64,000 bases of DNA from Thiomonas sp. (GCA_027311065.1 DAICZP010000117.1:45923-109922); one strand, 5' to 3'; counted from the stretch's first letter, positions 53,112 to 62,674 are shown. Notes: generated by a model not told the origin, from the sequence alone. Program-made: numbers and translations.

Positions 53112-54853
53112 TGGCAACGCTGTCGCGCCGCGCGTACGCGGACATGTTCGGCCCCACGGTAGGCGACCGTGTTCGATTGGCCGACACCGATCTGCTCATC
53201 GAGGTCGAGGATGACTACACCTTGCGTGCCGGCGGTTACGGCGAGGAGGTCAAGTTCGGGGGCGGAAAAACCATCCGTGACGGCATGGGCCAGAGTCAGC
53301 ACACCCGTGCCGAGGGCGCCATGGATCTCGTCATCACGAATGCGCTCATTGTCGATCACTGGGGCATCGTCAAGGCCGACATCGGCATTCGCGGGCAACG
53401 CATCGCGGCCATTGGCAAAGCGGGAAATCCCGACATCCAGCCGGGTGTCGACATCATCATTGGACCCGGCACCGAAATTCTCGCGGGCGAAGGCATGATC
53501 GTGACGGCCGGCGGCATCGATACCCATATTCACTGGATCTGCCCGCAGCAGATCGACGAGGCGCTCGCCAGCGGCATCACGACCATGCTTGGTGGCGGAA
53601 CCGGCCCCGCCACCGGAACCAACGCCACGACGTGCACCCCCGGGCCGGAGAACCTCGCACGCATGCTTCAGGCAGCCGATGCCTTCCCGATGAATCTCGG
53701 CTTTTTCGGCAAGGGCAACGCCAGTCGGCCCGAAGCACTGCGCGAACAGGTCGACGCTGGCGCGATCGGCTTGAAGCTGCACGAGGATTGGGGCACGACC
53801 CCCGCCGCCATCGATTGCTGCCTCGACGTCGCCGATGACACCGACATCCAGGTCGCCATCCATACCGACACCCTCAACGAGTCAGGGTTCGTCGAGGACA
53901 CCATCGCGGCGTTCAAGGGGCGCACCATCCACACCTTCCACACCGAAGGCGCGGGTGGTGGCCACGCCCCCGACATCCTGCGCGTGCTGGGCGAATCGAA
54001 TGTCCTTCCGTCGTCCACCAACCCGACACGCCCCTACACGGTCAACACCATCGACGAGCATCTGGACATGCTGATGGTTTGCCATCACCTCGACGCCAAC
54101 ATTGCCGAGGATCTCGCGTTCGCGGAAAGTCGCATCCGGCGTGAAACCATCGCCGCGGAAGACATCCTGCATGACCTCGGGGCGATCAGCATCATGTCGA
54201 GCGACAGCCAGGCCATGGGGCGCGTCGGCGAGGTGATTCTGCGTACCTGGCAAACCGCACACAAAATGAAGCAGCAGCGGGGATGGCTTGCGCCGCCTGA
54301 CGGGTTGCCCGCCTCTGCCGGCGACACACGCAACGACAACTTTCGCGCGCGCCGCTACGTTGCCAAATACACCATCAACCCCGCGCTGACGCACGGCATC
54401 GCCCATGAGGTCGGGTCGATCGAGGTCGGCAAATGGGCCGACCTCGTGTTGTGGCGTCCGGCGTTTTTCGGTGTGCGTCCGAGCATGGTCCTCAAAGGGG
54501 GCTTCATTGCGTCCGCCCTCATGGGTGATGCCAACGCATCGATTCCCACGCCGCAACCGGTCCACACCCGTCCGATGTTCGGCGCGTTCGGCGGTGCGCG
54601 CATCGCCACGTCGCTGACGTTCGTCTCGCGCGACGCGCTGGCGGCTGGCATCGGTGACGCACTTGGATTGGCGAAAAAGCTCGCAGCGGTGCAGGGATGC
54701 CGGACCATTCGCAAGGCCGATCTGGTGCACAACGGCTTGACACCACGTATGGAAGTCGACCCCCAGACCTATGCGGTTCGGGCCGACGGGCAACTGCTGC
54801 GCTGCGCGCCCGCGGCCGTGTTGCCGATGGCGCAACGCTACTTCCTGTTTTGA
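53111..54853 (+). CDS. ureC: urease alpha subunit UreC
   Basis: Catalytic subunit, 580 residues, hydrolysing urea to ammonia and carbamate at a di-nickel site. All metal and catalytic residues can be placed: H139 and H141 ([10 protein letters not shown]), the carbamylated lysine K222 (GLKLHEDWG), H251 (AIHTDTLNE), H277 (HTFHTEG), D365 ([10 protein letters not shown]), and the flap C324-H325 (MVCHHLD). Numbering is shifted by about five from the Klebsiella enzyme, mainly because of a small insertion before [11 protein letters not shown]. Confidence 0.97.
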   Translation: MATLSRRAYADMFGPTVGDRVRLADTDLLIEVEDDYTLRAGGYGEEVKFGGGKTIRDGMGQSQHTRAEGAMDLVITNALIVDHWGIVKADIGIRGQRIAAIGKAGNPDIQPGVDIIIGPGTEILAGEGMIVTAGGIDTHIHWICPQQIDEALASGITTMLGGGTGPATGTNATTCTPGPENLARMLQAADAFPMNLGFFGKGNASRPEALREQVDAGAIGLKLHEDWGTTPAAIDCCLDVADDTDIQVAIHTDTLNESGFVEDTIAAFKGRTIHTFHTEGAGGGHAPDILRVLGESNVLPSSTNPTRPYTVNTIDEHLDMLMVCHHLDANIAEDLAFAESRIRRETIAAEDILHDLGAISIMSSDSQAMGRVGEVILRTWQTAHKMKQQRGWLAPPDGLPASAGDTRNDNFRARRYVAKYTINPALTHGIAHEVGSIEVGKWADLVLWRPAFFGVRPSMVLKGGFIASALMGDANASIPTPQPVHTRPMFGAFGGARIATSLTFVSRDALAAGIGDALGLAKKLAAVQGCRTIRKADLVHNGLTPRMEVDPQTYAVRADGQLLRCAPAAVLPMAQRYFLF

Positions 54854-54855
54854 TC

Positions 54856-55350
54856 ATGGACACCCTGCAGGTGAACAAACTGCTCCCCGGTGGGCAGGGT
54901 CTGGCCCCCGCGCTGCTGGCGCGCGCCGCCGCGCTGGTGCTCGACTGGCACGCGCGCAACCGCAGCCGCTTCGCCGCCACCGACAGTGAGGGCAGAGCGC
55001 TTGCCGTCGTTCTGCCGCGCGGGCGCGCGCTGCGTGGTGGCGACGCCCTCGTGGCGGGCGACGGCAGCGTGATTCGTATCGATGCGGCCGCGCAGCCTGT
55101 GCTCCAGGTCCGCGCAGCTGGCATGTTCGCGTTGATGCGTGCCGCCTATCACCTCGGCAACCGTCACGTGGCACTCGAGTTGCAGCCGGCACTGCTGCAA
55201 CTCGAGCCCGATCCGGTCCTCGAAACGATGCTGCGCGCCATGGGCCTCGACGTGCGCAGCGCCGACGCGCCGTTCGAGCCCGAGGCGGGCGCGTATGCCG
55301 TGCACGAAGCGGACCCGTCTCACGCTCACCCGCACTCCCATGGACACTGA
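54856..55350 (+). CDS. ureE: urease nickel metallochaperone UreE
   Basis: Nickel donor for urease maturation, 164 residues. The C-terminal domain contains the conserved LGNRHVALE histidine region, and the protein ends in a histidine-rich nickel-binding tail (HAHPHSHGH). The start is 2 bases after the ureC stop; the end overlaps ureF by 11 bases. Confidence 0.93.
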   Translation: MDTLQVNKLLPGGQGLAPALLARAAALVLDWHARNRSRFAATDSEGRALAVVLPRGRALRGGDALVAGDGSVIRIDAAAQPVLQVRAAGMFALMRAAYHLGNRHVALELQPALLQLEPDPVLETMLRAMGLDVRSADAPFEPEAGAYAVHEADPSHAHPHSHGH

Positions 55351-56026
55351 GCGGACGCTGCGGATGATGTGGCTGGCCTCGACCACGCTCCCGGTTGGCG
55401 GATTCAGCTACTCCGAAGGACTGGAAGCTGCCGTGGACGCAGGCCTGGTGCGAGACGAGGCACAGGCGCTTGACTGGTTGCGCGGTCAGTTGACGCTGAC
55501 GCTGGCGCGCAGCGACCTTCCGGTGGTGCTGCGCGCCCATCGGGCATGGTGGGCCAGGGACCTGGAATCACTCCGTGCCGTCCAGGGCTGGATTCTGGCC
55601 ACGCGAGAAAGCAGTGAGCTGCGCCAGCAAACGCTGCAGATGGGTCGGTCGCTCGTTGCCTGGTTGCGCGGCCTGCAACCCGATCACCCCGCGCTACCGC
55701 TGTGTGTCGAATTGCGGCCTGCACCCTGCTGGACCTGCGCATTCGCGCTTGCCGCGCTGGCGTTTGACCTCGACGCCGCGCAGGCGGCGCAGACATTGGC
55801 GTTCTCGTGGCTGGATAGCCAGGTGCAGTCCGCTTTGCGCTGCGTGCCGCTGGGCCAGGGCGCGGGTCAACGCCTGCTCGCCGCGCTCACACCACTGCTG
55901 CCCGCGGCCATTGCGCATGCCACCTCGATCCGTGATCACATGGAGCGCTGGCAAAGTTACTCCCCGATGCTGGCTATTCTGAGCAGCCGCCACGAAACCC
56001 AGTACTCCAGACTCTTCCGATCATGA
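55340..56026 (+). CDS. ureF: urease accessory protein UreF
   Basis: All-helical maturation factor of 228 residues that bridges UreD and UreG and acts on UreG GTPase activity. Identified from [29 protein letters not shown] and the C-terminal [29 protein letters not shown]. The start lies inside the end of ureE; the stop overlaps ureG by ATGA. Confidence 0.93.
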   Translation: MDTERTLRMMWLASTTLPVGGFSYSEGLEAAVDAGLVRDEAQALDWLRGQLTLTLARSDLPVVLRAHRAWWARDLESLRAVQGWILATRESSELRQQTLQMGRSLVAWLRGLQPDHPALPLCVELRPAPCWTCAFALAALAFDLDAAQAAQTLAFSWLDSQVQSALRCVPLGQGAGQRLLAALTPLLPAAIAHATSIRDHMERWQSYSPMLAILSSRHETQYSRLFRS

Positions 56027-56700
56027 CGACCATTCCCTCGAATTCCCCCGCGCTGCACGCGATTCCGGGGCGCACCAAATCCATGCCGCCGCTGCGCGTG
56101 GGCATCGGCGGCCCTGTGGGAAGTGGGAAGACCACGTTGTTGGAGATGCTGTGCAAGGCCATGCGCCACCGCTGGGACCTGGTGGTGGTGACCAACGATA
56201 TCTACACCCGAGAGGATCAGCGTCTGCTCACTGTCGCGGGGGCACTTGAGCCTTCGCGGATCATGGGCGTGGAAACAGGCGGCTGTCCTCACACCGCCAT
56301 CCGCGAGGATGCGTCGATCAATCTGGAGGCCGTCGAGCGGATGCTGGAGGCTTTCCCCGAGGCTGATATTGTGTTCATCGAGTCGGGCGGCGACAACCTC
56401 GCAGCCACATTCAGCCCCGAGCTCTCCGACCTCACCATTTACGTCATCGACGTGGCCGGGGGCGAAAAGATTCCCCGCAAGGGTGGGCCTGGCATCACGC
56501 GCAGCGACTTGCTGGTGATCAACAAGACCGACCTCGCGCCTTATGTTGGTGCCGATCTCGGCGTGATGCGCGCCGATGCGCAGCGCATGCGCGGCCCCCG
56601 CCCGTTTACGACCACCAATCTGAAGACGCTCGAAGGGCTCGATGTCGTCATTGACTTCATCGAGCGCCAGGGTTTGCTGGTGACGGCCCTCCAGCCCTGA
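56023..56700 (+). CDS. ureG: urease accessory GTPase UreG
   Basis: SIMIBI-class GTPase of 225 residues that powers nickel insertion. P loop [13 protein letters not shown], metal-binding CPH in [29 protein letters not shown] and the base-recognition NKTD. An N-terminal extension of about 20 residues precedes the core. Last gene of the ure operon. Confidence 0.96.
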   Translation: MTTIPSNSPALHAIPGRTKSMPPLRVGIGGPVGSGKTTLLEMLCKAMRHRWDLVVVTNDIYTREDQRLLTVAGALEPSRIMGVETGGCPHTAIREDASINLEAVERMLEAFPEADIVFIESGGDNLAATFSPELSDLTIYVIDVAGGEKIPRKGGPGITRSDLLVINKTDLAPYVGADLGVMRADAQRMRGPRPFTTTNLKTLEGLDVVIDFIERQGLLVTALQP

Positions 56701-56735
56701 TACGCAAGCTGGCGTGAGGCTGCCGGGCCGCCTGC

Positions 56736-57479
56736 TCACTGCTGGGAATCGGGATACCAGTGCGGTGGTGGCAGTTCGGCGAATATGCGGCGCACCCCGG
56801 CGCCCCATCGATCAGAGAGGTCACGCCAATAGGTGTCGTGCTCGTCGATGTGAAAGCGCTGGTCGGCGCACAGACGGTCCGTCGGGAGCAGCAGCATGTC
56901 GATCGGAAGCCCGACACTCACGTTGCTGCGGATGGTCGAGTCGAAACTCACCAGTACGCACTTCGTGGCGTCGAGCAAACTGAGCTCTGGCCGGATCACG
57001 CGGTCCAGAATGGGCTTGCCGTACTTGACCTCACCGGTTTGCAGAAACGGCGTTTCCGCGGTCGCCTCGATCGCGTTGCCGGCCGAATAGACCAGGAACA
57101 AGCGCGGCTGCTCGCCGCGGATCTGCCCTCCCAGAAGGAAGCTGGCACTGGCATCGACGCCACTTTCGGCCAGATAAGGTTCGTCGCGGCGGCGCACCGC
57201 GCGCATCGCTTCGCCCAGCAGCAAAGCGACATCGGACATACTTGGCGCCGTTTGCCAATTGTCGATGTCACCCCGACGCAGGGCGCGATGCAGATGTTCG
57301 ACGGCACCCTGGGTGATGCTGAGATTTCCGGCAGAGAGCATGGCGATGACACGCTCTCCGGGTTGTGCGAGAACATGCAGCTTGCGAAAGCGGCCGATGT
57401 TGTCCACACCCGCGTTGGTACGGCTGTCGGCGGCGAAGACGAGTCCCGCGTTGAGCTTGACGGCGCAGCAATAAGTCAT
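56736..57479 (-). CDS. Anbu proteasome-like peptidase
   Basis: Self-compartmentalising Ntn-hydrolase of the Anbu (ancestral beta subunit) family, 247 residues. The start MTYCCAVKLNAGLVFAADSR places the nucleophilic threonine at position 2, and TNAGVDNIGRFRKLHVLA is the family hallmark. Other Anbu features are LLGGQIRGEQPRLFLVYSAG and FDSTIRSNVSVGLPIDM. Anbu genes usually sit with transglutaminase-like and ATP-grasp genes; none is visible here, where it lies between ureG and marR. The substrate is unknown. Confidence 0.9.
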   Translation of the reverse strand: MTYCCAVKLNAGLVFAADSRTNAGVDNIGRFRKLHVLAQPGERVIAMLSAGNLSITQGAVEHLHRALRRGDIDNWQTAPSMSDVALLLGEAMRAVRRRDEPYLAESGVDASASFLLGGQIRGEQPRLFLVYSAGNAIEATAETPFLQTGEVKYGKPILDRVIRPELSLLDATKCVLVSFDSTIRSNVSVGLPIDMLLLPTDRLCADQRFHIDEHDTYWRDLSDRWGAGVRRIFAELPPPHWYPDSQQ

Positions 57480-57578
57480 GATGGAAGCTGAAAAGGACAC
57501 AAGGTTAGCGCAAGCGCCCTGCCCGCCTCCCGGCGGCACGACGTTCAGGCCGGCGCACGAAATAACCCTACAAACAAC

Positions 57579-57600
57579 ATTAGTTCTAATGCGAACTAAT
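57579..57600. promoter_or_regulatory. MarR-type operator
   Basis: ATTAGTTC and GAACTAAT are perfect eight-base arms separated by TAATGC. It lies 32 bases before the likely marR start, within an otherwise AT-rich patch of this GC-rich region, and a TCTAAT sequence (57585-57590) inside it could serve as the -10 box. Confidence 0.7.
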
Positions 57601-57632
57601 AATTGTGCATCCTTCAACCTTGTCTGGCTCCC

Positions 57633-58091
57633 GTGCCACCTCGTCCTTCATTCTTTCCACTCGTTCGCGAGCTCGTCCGCACCTACCAGGCGTTCGAGCA
57701 TTACTCGGGTTCGCACGTCCAGACCCTCGGCTTGACGCCTGCGCAATTTGACGTCGTTGCCACCCTGGGCAACACCGACGGCATGAACCCCAAGCAGCTC
57801 GGGGAGAAAACACTGATCACCAAAGGAACACTGACTGGCGTGGTCGACCGGCTGCGCGACAAGGGCCTGGTGCAGCGCTTGCCGGACCCACGCGATGGAC
57901 GGGCGCAAATCGTCCGTCTCACCCTCGATGGACAAGCCTTGTTCGAACAGGTATTTCCTGCCCATGGCGCCCACATCGCCCGGGTGTTCGATCAAATTCC
58001 CGCGGAGCAGCAGGAGCGGACCCGTGCATTGCTCGCGGCGCTGCGCGCAGCCTTTACGTCCGCCTCACACTGCGAGACAGACACACCATGA
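57633..58091 (+). CDS. MarR-family transcriptional regulator
   Basis: Winged-helix regulator of about 152 residues. LGLTPAQFDVVATLGNTDGMNPKQLGEKTLITKGTLTGVVDRLRDKGLV spans the DNA-binding helices and RLPDPRDGRAQIVRLT the wing. A GTG at 57633 (VPPRPSFFPLVREL) is chosen; a TTG at 57603 is possible. It overlaps the cytochrome gene by ATGA. It probably represses its own operon through the palindrome at 57579-57600; the inducer is unknown. Confidence 0.88.
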   Translation: MPPRPSFFPLVRELVRTYQAFEHYSGSHVQTLGLTPAQFDVVATLGNTDGMNPKQLGEKTLITKGTLTGVVDRLRDKGLVQRLPDPRDGRAQIVRLTLDGQALFEQVFPAHGAHIARVFDQIPAEQQERTRALLAALRAAFTSASHCETDTP

Positions 58092-58633
58092 ACCGCACTC
58101 CACGCTACACCACCACCGCCATCGCGTTGCACTGGGTGATCGCCATTCTGATCTTCAGCCTTGTTCCGCTCGGCTTGTACATGACAGGCCTGCCGCTTTC
58201 GGTACTCAAGATCCGACTGTTCGCCTGGCACAAGTGGCTGGGTCTGACCGTGCTGGCACTGGCGCTGGTGCGCCTGGCATGGCGCGCCGGGCACGCACCG
58301 CCCCCCCTTCCAGGGACCATTCCCGCATGGCAACGTGCCATCGCCACCGGCCTGCACCACCTCCTCTACCTGCTCATGTTCATCATTCCGCTCACCGGCT
58401 GGGCGACGAGCTCCGCCGCCGGTGTTCAGGTGGTGTGGTGGGGCGTGCTGCCGCTGCCGAATCTGCTGGCGAAAAACGAAGCCCTCGCCCACATCCTGGG
58501 GAATGTGCATTCCCTGCTCAATGACGGGCTCATCGCCCTGGTGGCGCTGCACGTCGCCGCCGCGCTCAAGCACCACGTCATCGACCGTGACGGTGTGCTG
58601 GCGCGCATGCTTCCCTTCCTTCATCAGGAGTGA
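58088..58633 (+). CDS. cytochrome b561
   Basis: Four-helix di-heme membrane cytochrome of 181 residues, likely exchanging electrons with the quinone pool. Heme histidines are expected in IALHWVIAIL, WHKWLGLTVL, GLHHLLYLLMF and ALHVAAALKHHVIDRDGVLARM. Bacterial members (CybB) can oxidise superoxide and pass electrons to ubiquinone. It is translationally coupled to marR and followed by two yceI genes, a widespread grouping. Confidence 0.92.
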   Translation: MNRTPRYTTTAIALHWVIAILIFSLVPLGLYMTGLPLSVLKIRLFAWHKWLGLTVLALALVRLAWRAGHAPPPLPGTIPAWQRAIATGLHHLLYLLMFIIPLTGWATSSAAGVQVVWWGVLPLPNLLAKNEALAHILGNVHSLLNDGLIALVALHVAAALKHHVIDRDGVLARMLPFLHQE

Positions 58634-58638
58634 TTCTC

Positions 58639-59202
58639 ATGACCCCCGCGTTTCGCTTCGCTTTCATCGCCGCCTCGCTGCTGTCGTTTGCTGGCGCCGT
58701 ATCGGCTGCGCCCGCCTACACCACCACCCACGGCGACGTGACCTTCTCGGCCACCCAGATGGGTGTCGTGATGAAAGGCCATTTCGCCAGGGCGCAGGTG
58801 CAAGGCAGTTTCAATCCTGCCGATCTGGCGCACAGCCACATCAGCGTTGCCGTCGACACCGCCAGCATCGACGCTGGCGGCAAGGATACCGACGATCTGC
58901 TCAAGGGCACCGAATGGCTCGACGCGACGCACTTCACCCAGGCCGTGTTCGCCTCCGATGCGTTCCAGGCCGCGGGACCGGGTCATTACCGGGTCAGCGG
59001 ACGCTTCACGCTCAAGGGCCATACACACCCGATGACGGTGGTCGCGTCCACGCGTCGCGACGCCCTCGGCATGCACCTCGACGCGGATTTCAGCCTCGAT
59101 CGCACCACCTGGGGCCTCGGAACCGGAAGTTGGGCCGATCCCAGCGTGGTCGCCGCCACACTGCCCGTGCACGTCGATCTTCTGCTCGCCCCCGCGCGTT
59201 GA
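58639..59202 (+). CDS. YceI family periplasmic protein (first copy)
   Basis: Lipocalin-like isoprenoid-binding protein of 187 residues with a Sec signal peptide (FAFIAASLLSFAGAVSA). YceI features: DVTFSATQMGVVMKGHFARA, DTASIDAGGKDTDDLLKGTEWLD, GRFTLKGHTHPMTV. The ATG at 58639 has AGGAG eight bases upstream. It may carry a quinone-like lipid for the neighbouring cytochrome. Confidence 0.9.
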   Translation: MTPAFRFAFIAASLLSFAGAVSAAPAYTTTHGDVTFSATQMGVVMKGHFARAQVQGSFNPADLAHSHISVAVDTASIDAGGKDTDDLLKGTEWLDATHFTQAVFASDAFQAAGPGHYRVSGRFTLKGHTHPMTVVASTRRDALGMHLDADFSLDRTTWGLGTGSWADPSVVAATLPVHVDLLLAPAR

Positions 59203-59267
59203 CAGATCGCCGGGGACTTCCCCGACACGTGTCTCATCATCCTCGCAACCTTTACACAGGACCCATC

Positions 59268-59921
59268 GTGAAACGCAACACTCCAATCGTTTCCACCGCC
59301 GCCACCTTGCTCGCTGTGGCCTTGCTCGCCGCCCCCACGTACGCAGCCGATGCTGCCGCGACGCCGTCTTACGCCGTGATGCACGACGATGCCACCGGCA
59401 CTTATGTCGTGGACCCTGACCACTCAAGCTTGAGCTGGGTCATCGGCCACGCCGGCATCGTCCCGGTCGCGGGCGTGTTCAGGAAGGTCACCGGAACATT
59501 CACCTTTGATCCGGTCAATGCGGCTGCCGACAAGGCGGATATCAGCGTCGCGGCCGATTCCATCGACAGTTTTATGGCGCAACGCAACGAACACCTCAAA
59601 GACGCCAGCTTCTTCGACGCCGCCAAATATCCGGATATCCATTTCGTCAGCACCCGCTACGTGCCAGAGGGCAAGGACGCCGGCAAACTCTACGGCAATA
59701 TCACCCTGCGCGGCGTGACCAAACCGGCGGTGTTCAACGTGACGCTGGAAGGCGCTGGCAAGGTCGGTTACCTACCCAAGCCCTGGGGCGGCTTCCTGGG
59801 CGGCTTCGTTGCCACCACCACCGTCAACCGGATGGATTTCGGCATCACCGCCTTCGCCGCTGGCCTGAGCCACACCGTCGACATCACCGTACGCATCGAA
59901 GGCGTGCGCCAGGGTTCCTGA
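59268..59921 (+). CDS. YceI family periplasmic protein (second copy)
   Basis: Second YceI protein, 217 residues, with a signal peptide ending near TYA-A and a short linker before YVVDPDHSSLSWVIGHAGIV. Core motifs NEHLKDASFFDAAKYPDIHF, GNITLRGVTKPAVFNVTL and NRMDFGITAF are more typical of classical YceI than those of the first copy, so the two are diverged paralogues. A GTG at 59268 follows AGGACCCATC. Confidence 0.9.
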   Translation: MKRNTPIVSTAATLLAVALLAAPTYAADAAATPSYAVMHDDATGTYVVDPDHSSLSWVIGHAGIVPVAGVFRKVTGTFTFDPVNAAADKADISVAADSIDSFMAQRNEHLKDASFFDAAKYPDIHFVSTRYVPEGKDAGKLYGNITLRGVTKPAVFNVTLEGAGKVGYLPKPWGGFLGGFVATTTVNRMDFGITAFAAGLSHTVDITVRIEGVRQGS

Positions 59922-59965
59922 GCGAAACGGCGCAAGGTCGGGGCATCACCTCGACCATCCCGGAC

Positions 59966-60724
59966 TCACAGCGCCGCTGCCGGTTCGCCGCGGATGCGCC
60001 GGCGGGCGCGCTCGAGGCGCGTCGCCTCGCGGGCACTCTCACCCATCGTGCTGCGCACGAACAGGATATGACGGTGCGCCGCCGACGCAGCGCGCGCTGG
60101 CGCGCGCGCCACCACCTCTTGCCAGATCGCGCGGTGCTGGGCACGCAGGCTGGACCATTGATCCGCCTTTTCGTGCAAGTATTCAAGGTTGCGCGCGACA
60201 TGCCCGTGCACCAGGCGGTGCAAGCTGGCGCTCAAATGTGCAATCAGCACATTGTGCGAGGCTTCGGCAATGGCCTGGTGAAACGCGACATCTGAAGCGA
60301 TACAAGCGTTCAGGTCATCGCAAGCGTACGCGTGCTCGAGGGTTTCGAACGCCGCATTGATTTGCGCAAGATCGACATCGTTGGCGCGCTCCGCGGCCAG
60401 ACGTGCCGCTTCGCCTTCCAGCATGTGGCGAAACTCCAGCAAGTCATGCTGAAGATCGGGGTTGTCGGACAACATCTCGCGCCACGGATCGACAAAGCTC
60501 GCCTGCAGCCGATCGGTCACAACGGTGCCACCGCCCTGACGCTTGCGCACAAGACCTTTCGCTTCCAGCTTCTGCAGCGCTTCGCGCAAGGATGGCCGTG
60601 ACACCCCCAGGGTTCCGGCGAGGTCACGCTCGGACGGCAGGCGCTCTCCCGCACGCAACGAACCTTCCAGGATGCGGCTTTCCAGGTCAGCGGCTACCGT
60701 ATCGGACAGACGTACGACATCCAT
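59966..60724 (-). CDS. lldR: FadR-type GntR regulator of lactate use (LldR)
   Basis: Regulator of 252 residues. The winged helix contains GERLPSERDLAGTLGVSRPSLREALQKLEAKGLV; the C-terminal FCD ligand domain has EFRHMLEGEAARLAAER and the metal/ligand histidines in DVAFHQAIAEASHN. Divergent from lldP-lldD with two GTGGT-N3-ACCAC operators between, the site type used by LldR/PdhR-like proteins. It likely represses without L-lactate. PdhR or GlcC are alternatives excluded mainly by context. Confidence 0.85.
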   Translation of the reverse strand: MDVVRLSDTVAADLESRILEGSLRAGERLPSERDLAGTLGVSRPSLREALQKLEAKGLVRKRQGGGTVVTDRLQASFVDPWREMLSDNPDLQHDLLEFRHMLEGEAARLAAERANDVDLAQINAAFETLEHAYACDDLNACIASDVAFHQAIAEASHNVLIAHLSASLHRLVHGHVARNLEYLHEKADQWSSLRAQHRAIWQEVVARAPARAASAAHRHILFVRSTMGESAREATRLERARRRIRGEPAAAL

Positions 60725-60734
60725 CTTTGGCTCC

Positions 60735-60749
60735 AGTGGTCAGACCACT
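60735..60749. promoter_or_regulatory. LldR operator O1
   Basis: AGTGGTCAGACCACT is a 15-base palindrome with a three-base centre, ten bases upstream of the lldR start, and would control the regulator's own transcript. Confidence 0.75.
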
Positions 60750-60808
60750 TTGATTTTGCCACGAGATCAAACAAGAATCCAGAAGGGATCTGATGTGATT
60801 CGGCCCTA

Positions 60809-60837
60809 TTGACGACAAGTATTCCTTGGTTTCTAAT
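60809..60837 (+). promoter_or_regulatory. sigma-70 promoter of lldP
   Basis: -35 TTGACG (60809-60814), 17-base spacer, -10 TCTAAT (60832-60837), each one mismatch from consensus. Transcription should start near 60844, right at operator O2. Confidence 0.7.
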
Positions 60838-60845
60838 CGCTGAAT

Positions 60846-60858
60846 GTGGTCTTACCAC
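60846..60858. promoter_or_regulatory. LldR operator O2
   Basis: GTGGTCTTACCAC is a palindrome with a three-base centre that covers the predicted lldP transcription start. It lies 110 bases from O1 centre to centre, so the promoter is bracketed by two sites, as in the E. coli lld operon. Confidence 0.75.
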
Positions 60859-60997
60859 TTATCCATATGGCAAACCACATGTTTGTTCTTTGCCGCTAGA
60901 AATCGTTAAAACCCCGCTGCGACGCGCCCGACCCAAACAGCGCGCGACGGCGGCCCCCTCTTGGGTGTCCCCGCGACGCCCATTGAAAGGAGACTCA

Positions 60998-62641
60998 ATG
61001 AATCCCGCACCCGCCCTTCCTTCGGGCATCATCTGGGCACAGCCACTCACGCCAGTGGCGCATTCGCTGCTCATGTCCTTCCTGATCGCTGCGCTTCCCA
61101 TCGCCGTCGCGCTGCTCATGCTTGGTGTCCTCCGGCGCCCGGCCTGGCAGGCCGCACTGGCCGGTCTGTTCGTCGGCCTCGCGGTTGCCATGGGCGTGTG
61201 GGGCATGCCCGGAACACTGGCATTCAACGCCATCGCTGCGGGCATGGCGCTGGCCCTCCTTCCGGTGATGTGGATCGTATTCAACGCTCTGCTGCTCTAC
61301 AACGTCGCCGTCAAGTCCGGACGTTTCGAGCAATTCCGGCAGTGGATGCTCGACCATCTTCCCGATGACCGACGCCTGGTCCTGCTGGTCGTCGCTTTTT
61401 CCTTCGGCTGCCTGCTCGAGGGCATCGCCGGCTTCGGCACCCCGGTGGCCATCACCAGCGCCCTGCTCGTCGGTCTGGGCTTCCCGGCGCTGGAGGCCCT
61501 GACGTACACGCTGATCTTCAACACCGCGCCGGTGGCCTTCGGCGCCCTTGGCGTGCCCATCACCGTGCTCGGCGCCGTCACCAGCATGCCGGCCGCCACC
61601 CTGGGCGCCATGGTCGGTCGCCAGCTGCCGCTGTTTGCCTTTTTGCTCCCGTTCTACGTCGTCGGCATGTATGGCGGCTGGAAGTCGATTCGCTGCCTGT
61701 GGCCCGCGCTGCTGGTGTCGGGTGGGTCGTTCGCGCTGACCCAGTTCGTGACCTCCAACTTCATCGGCTACCAGCTCACCGACGTACTCGCCTCCCTGGT
61801 CTCCCTGATTGTCACCGTGACATTTCTCAAGAACTGGAAGCACACCCCCGATCCTGCCTACGCTCTGCGTCGGACCGCCGCTGCGGACACTGGCCGCGCG
61901 CGGGTGGGCTATGGCGGCTGGATGCCTTGGTTGCTGGTGTCGGCCATCGTGATCGTCTGGATCAACTTCAAGATTTTCACCGTCGGCGAAGTCAAGATCC
62001 ATTGGCCGGGCCTTGACAACGTGATCTACATCTCGCTGTTCCACAAAGCGTACCCCGCGCTCTGGGACTTCCAGCCCATGGGCACTGGCACGGCCATCCT
62101 GCTTGCCGCCATCATCACTGCAGCGTGGACCGGCGTCGGCATGCGCGGGCTGCTGTCGAGTGCGGCACGCACCTGGAGTCAAGCCTGGATCGCCATCGTC
62201 ACCGTGATGATGATCGTCGGCCTCGCCTTCCTGCTGAATTACTCAGGCATGAGCTACACGCTGGGCATTGGCGTGGCCTCTGCCGGTGCCCTGTTCCCAC
62301 TCGTGTCGGCCTTCCTGGGCTGGGTTGCGGTCTTCCTTTCGGGTAGCGACACTTCCGGCAACGCCCTGTTTGGCAACCTGCAGGTCGTCGCGGCGAAGCA
62401 ACTCAATCTCAACCCGGTGCTGATGGCTGCGACCAACTCCTCCGGCGGCGTGATGGGCAAAATGATCTCACCGCAAAACATCGCCACCGGAGTCACCACG
62501 ACCGAACTCAAAGGCCAGGAAGGCGTTGTGTTCGCACGCACGTTCTGGCATAGCGTTGCGCTGACGGTGCTCCTGGGACTGCTGGTGCTGGCACAGCAGC
62601 ACTGGCTGGCGTGGATGATTCCAGCGTTGCCCGTGAAATAA
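60998..62641 (+). CDS. lldP: L-lactate permease
   Basis: Inner-membrane lactate:proton symporter of 547 residues with about twelve to fourteen hydrophobic segments. Family motifs: GCLLEGIAGFGTPVAITSAL in the first half and GNLQVVAAKQLNLNPVLMAA with GKMISPQNIATG in the second. AAAGGAGACTCA gives a strong ribosome site at the ATG at 60998. It is followed by lldD after 33 bases. Confidence 0.95.
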   Translation: MNPAPALPSGIIWAQPLTPVAHSLLMSFLIAALPIAVALLMLGVLRRPAWQAALAGLFVGLAVAMGVWGMPGTLAFNAIAAGMALALLPVMWIVFNALLLYNVAVKSGRFEQFRQWMLDHLPDDRRLVLLVVAFSFGCLLEGIAGFGTPVAITSALLVGLGFPALEALTYTLIFNTAPVAFGALGVPITVLGAVTSMPAATLGAMVGRQLPLFAFLLPFYVVGMYGGWKSIRCLWPALLVSGGSFALTQFVTSNFIGYQLTDVLASLVSLIVTVTFLKNWKHTPDPAYALRRTAAADTGRARVGYGGWMPWLLVSAIVIVWINFKIFTVGEVKIHWPGLDNVIYISLFHKAYPALWDFQPMGTGTAILLAAIITAAWTGVGMRGLLSSAARTWSQAWIAIVTVMMIVGLAFLLNYSGMSYTLGIGVASAGALFPLVSAFLGWVAVFLSGSDTSGNALFGNLQVVAAKQLNLNPVLMAATNSSGGVMGKMISPQNIATGVTTTELKGQEGVVFARTFWHSVALTVLLGLLVLAQQHWLAWMIPALPVK

Positions 62642-62674
62642 ATCGGAAACCCCTCATCCTGGGAGAAATCATCC

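Noticed and set aside
60995-62182. 395-codon frame on the minus strand inside lldP
   Set aside because: Antisense shadow of a permease gene whose family motifs and ribosome site are clear.
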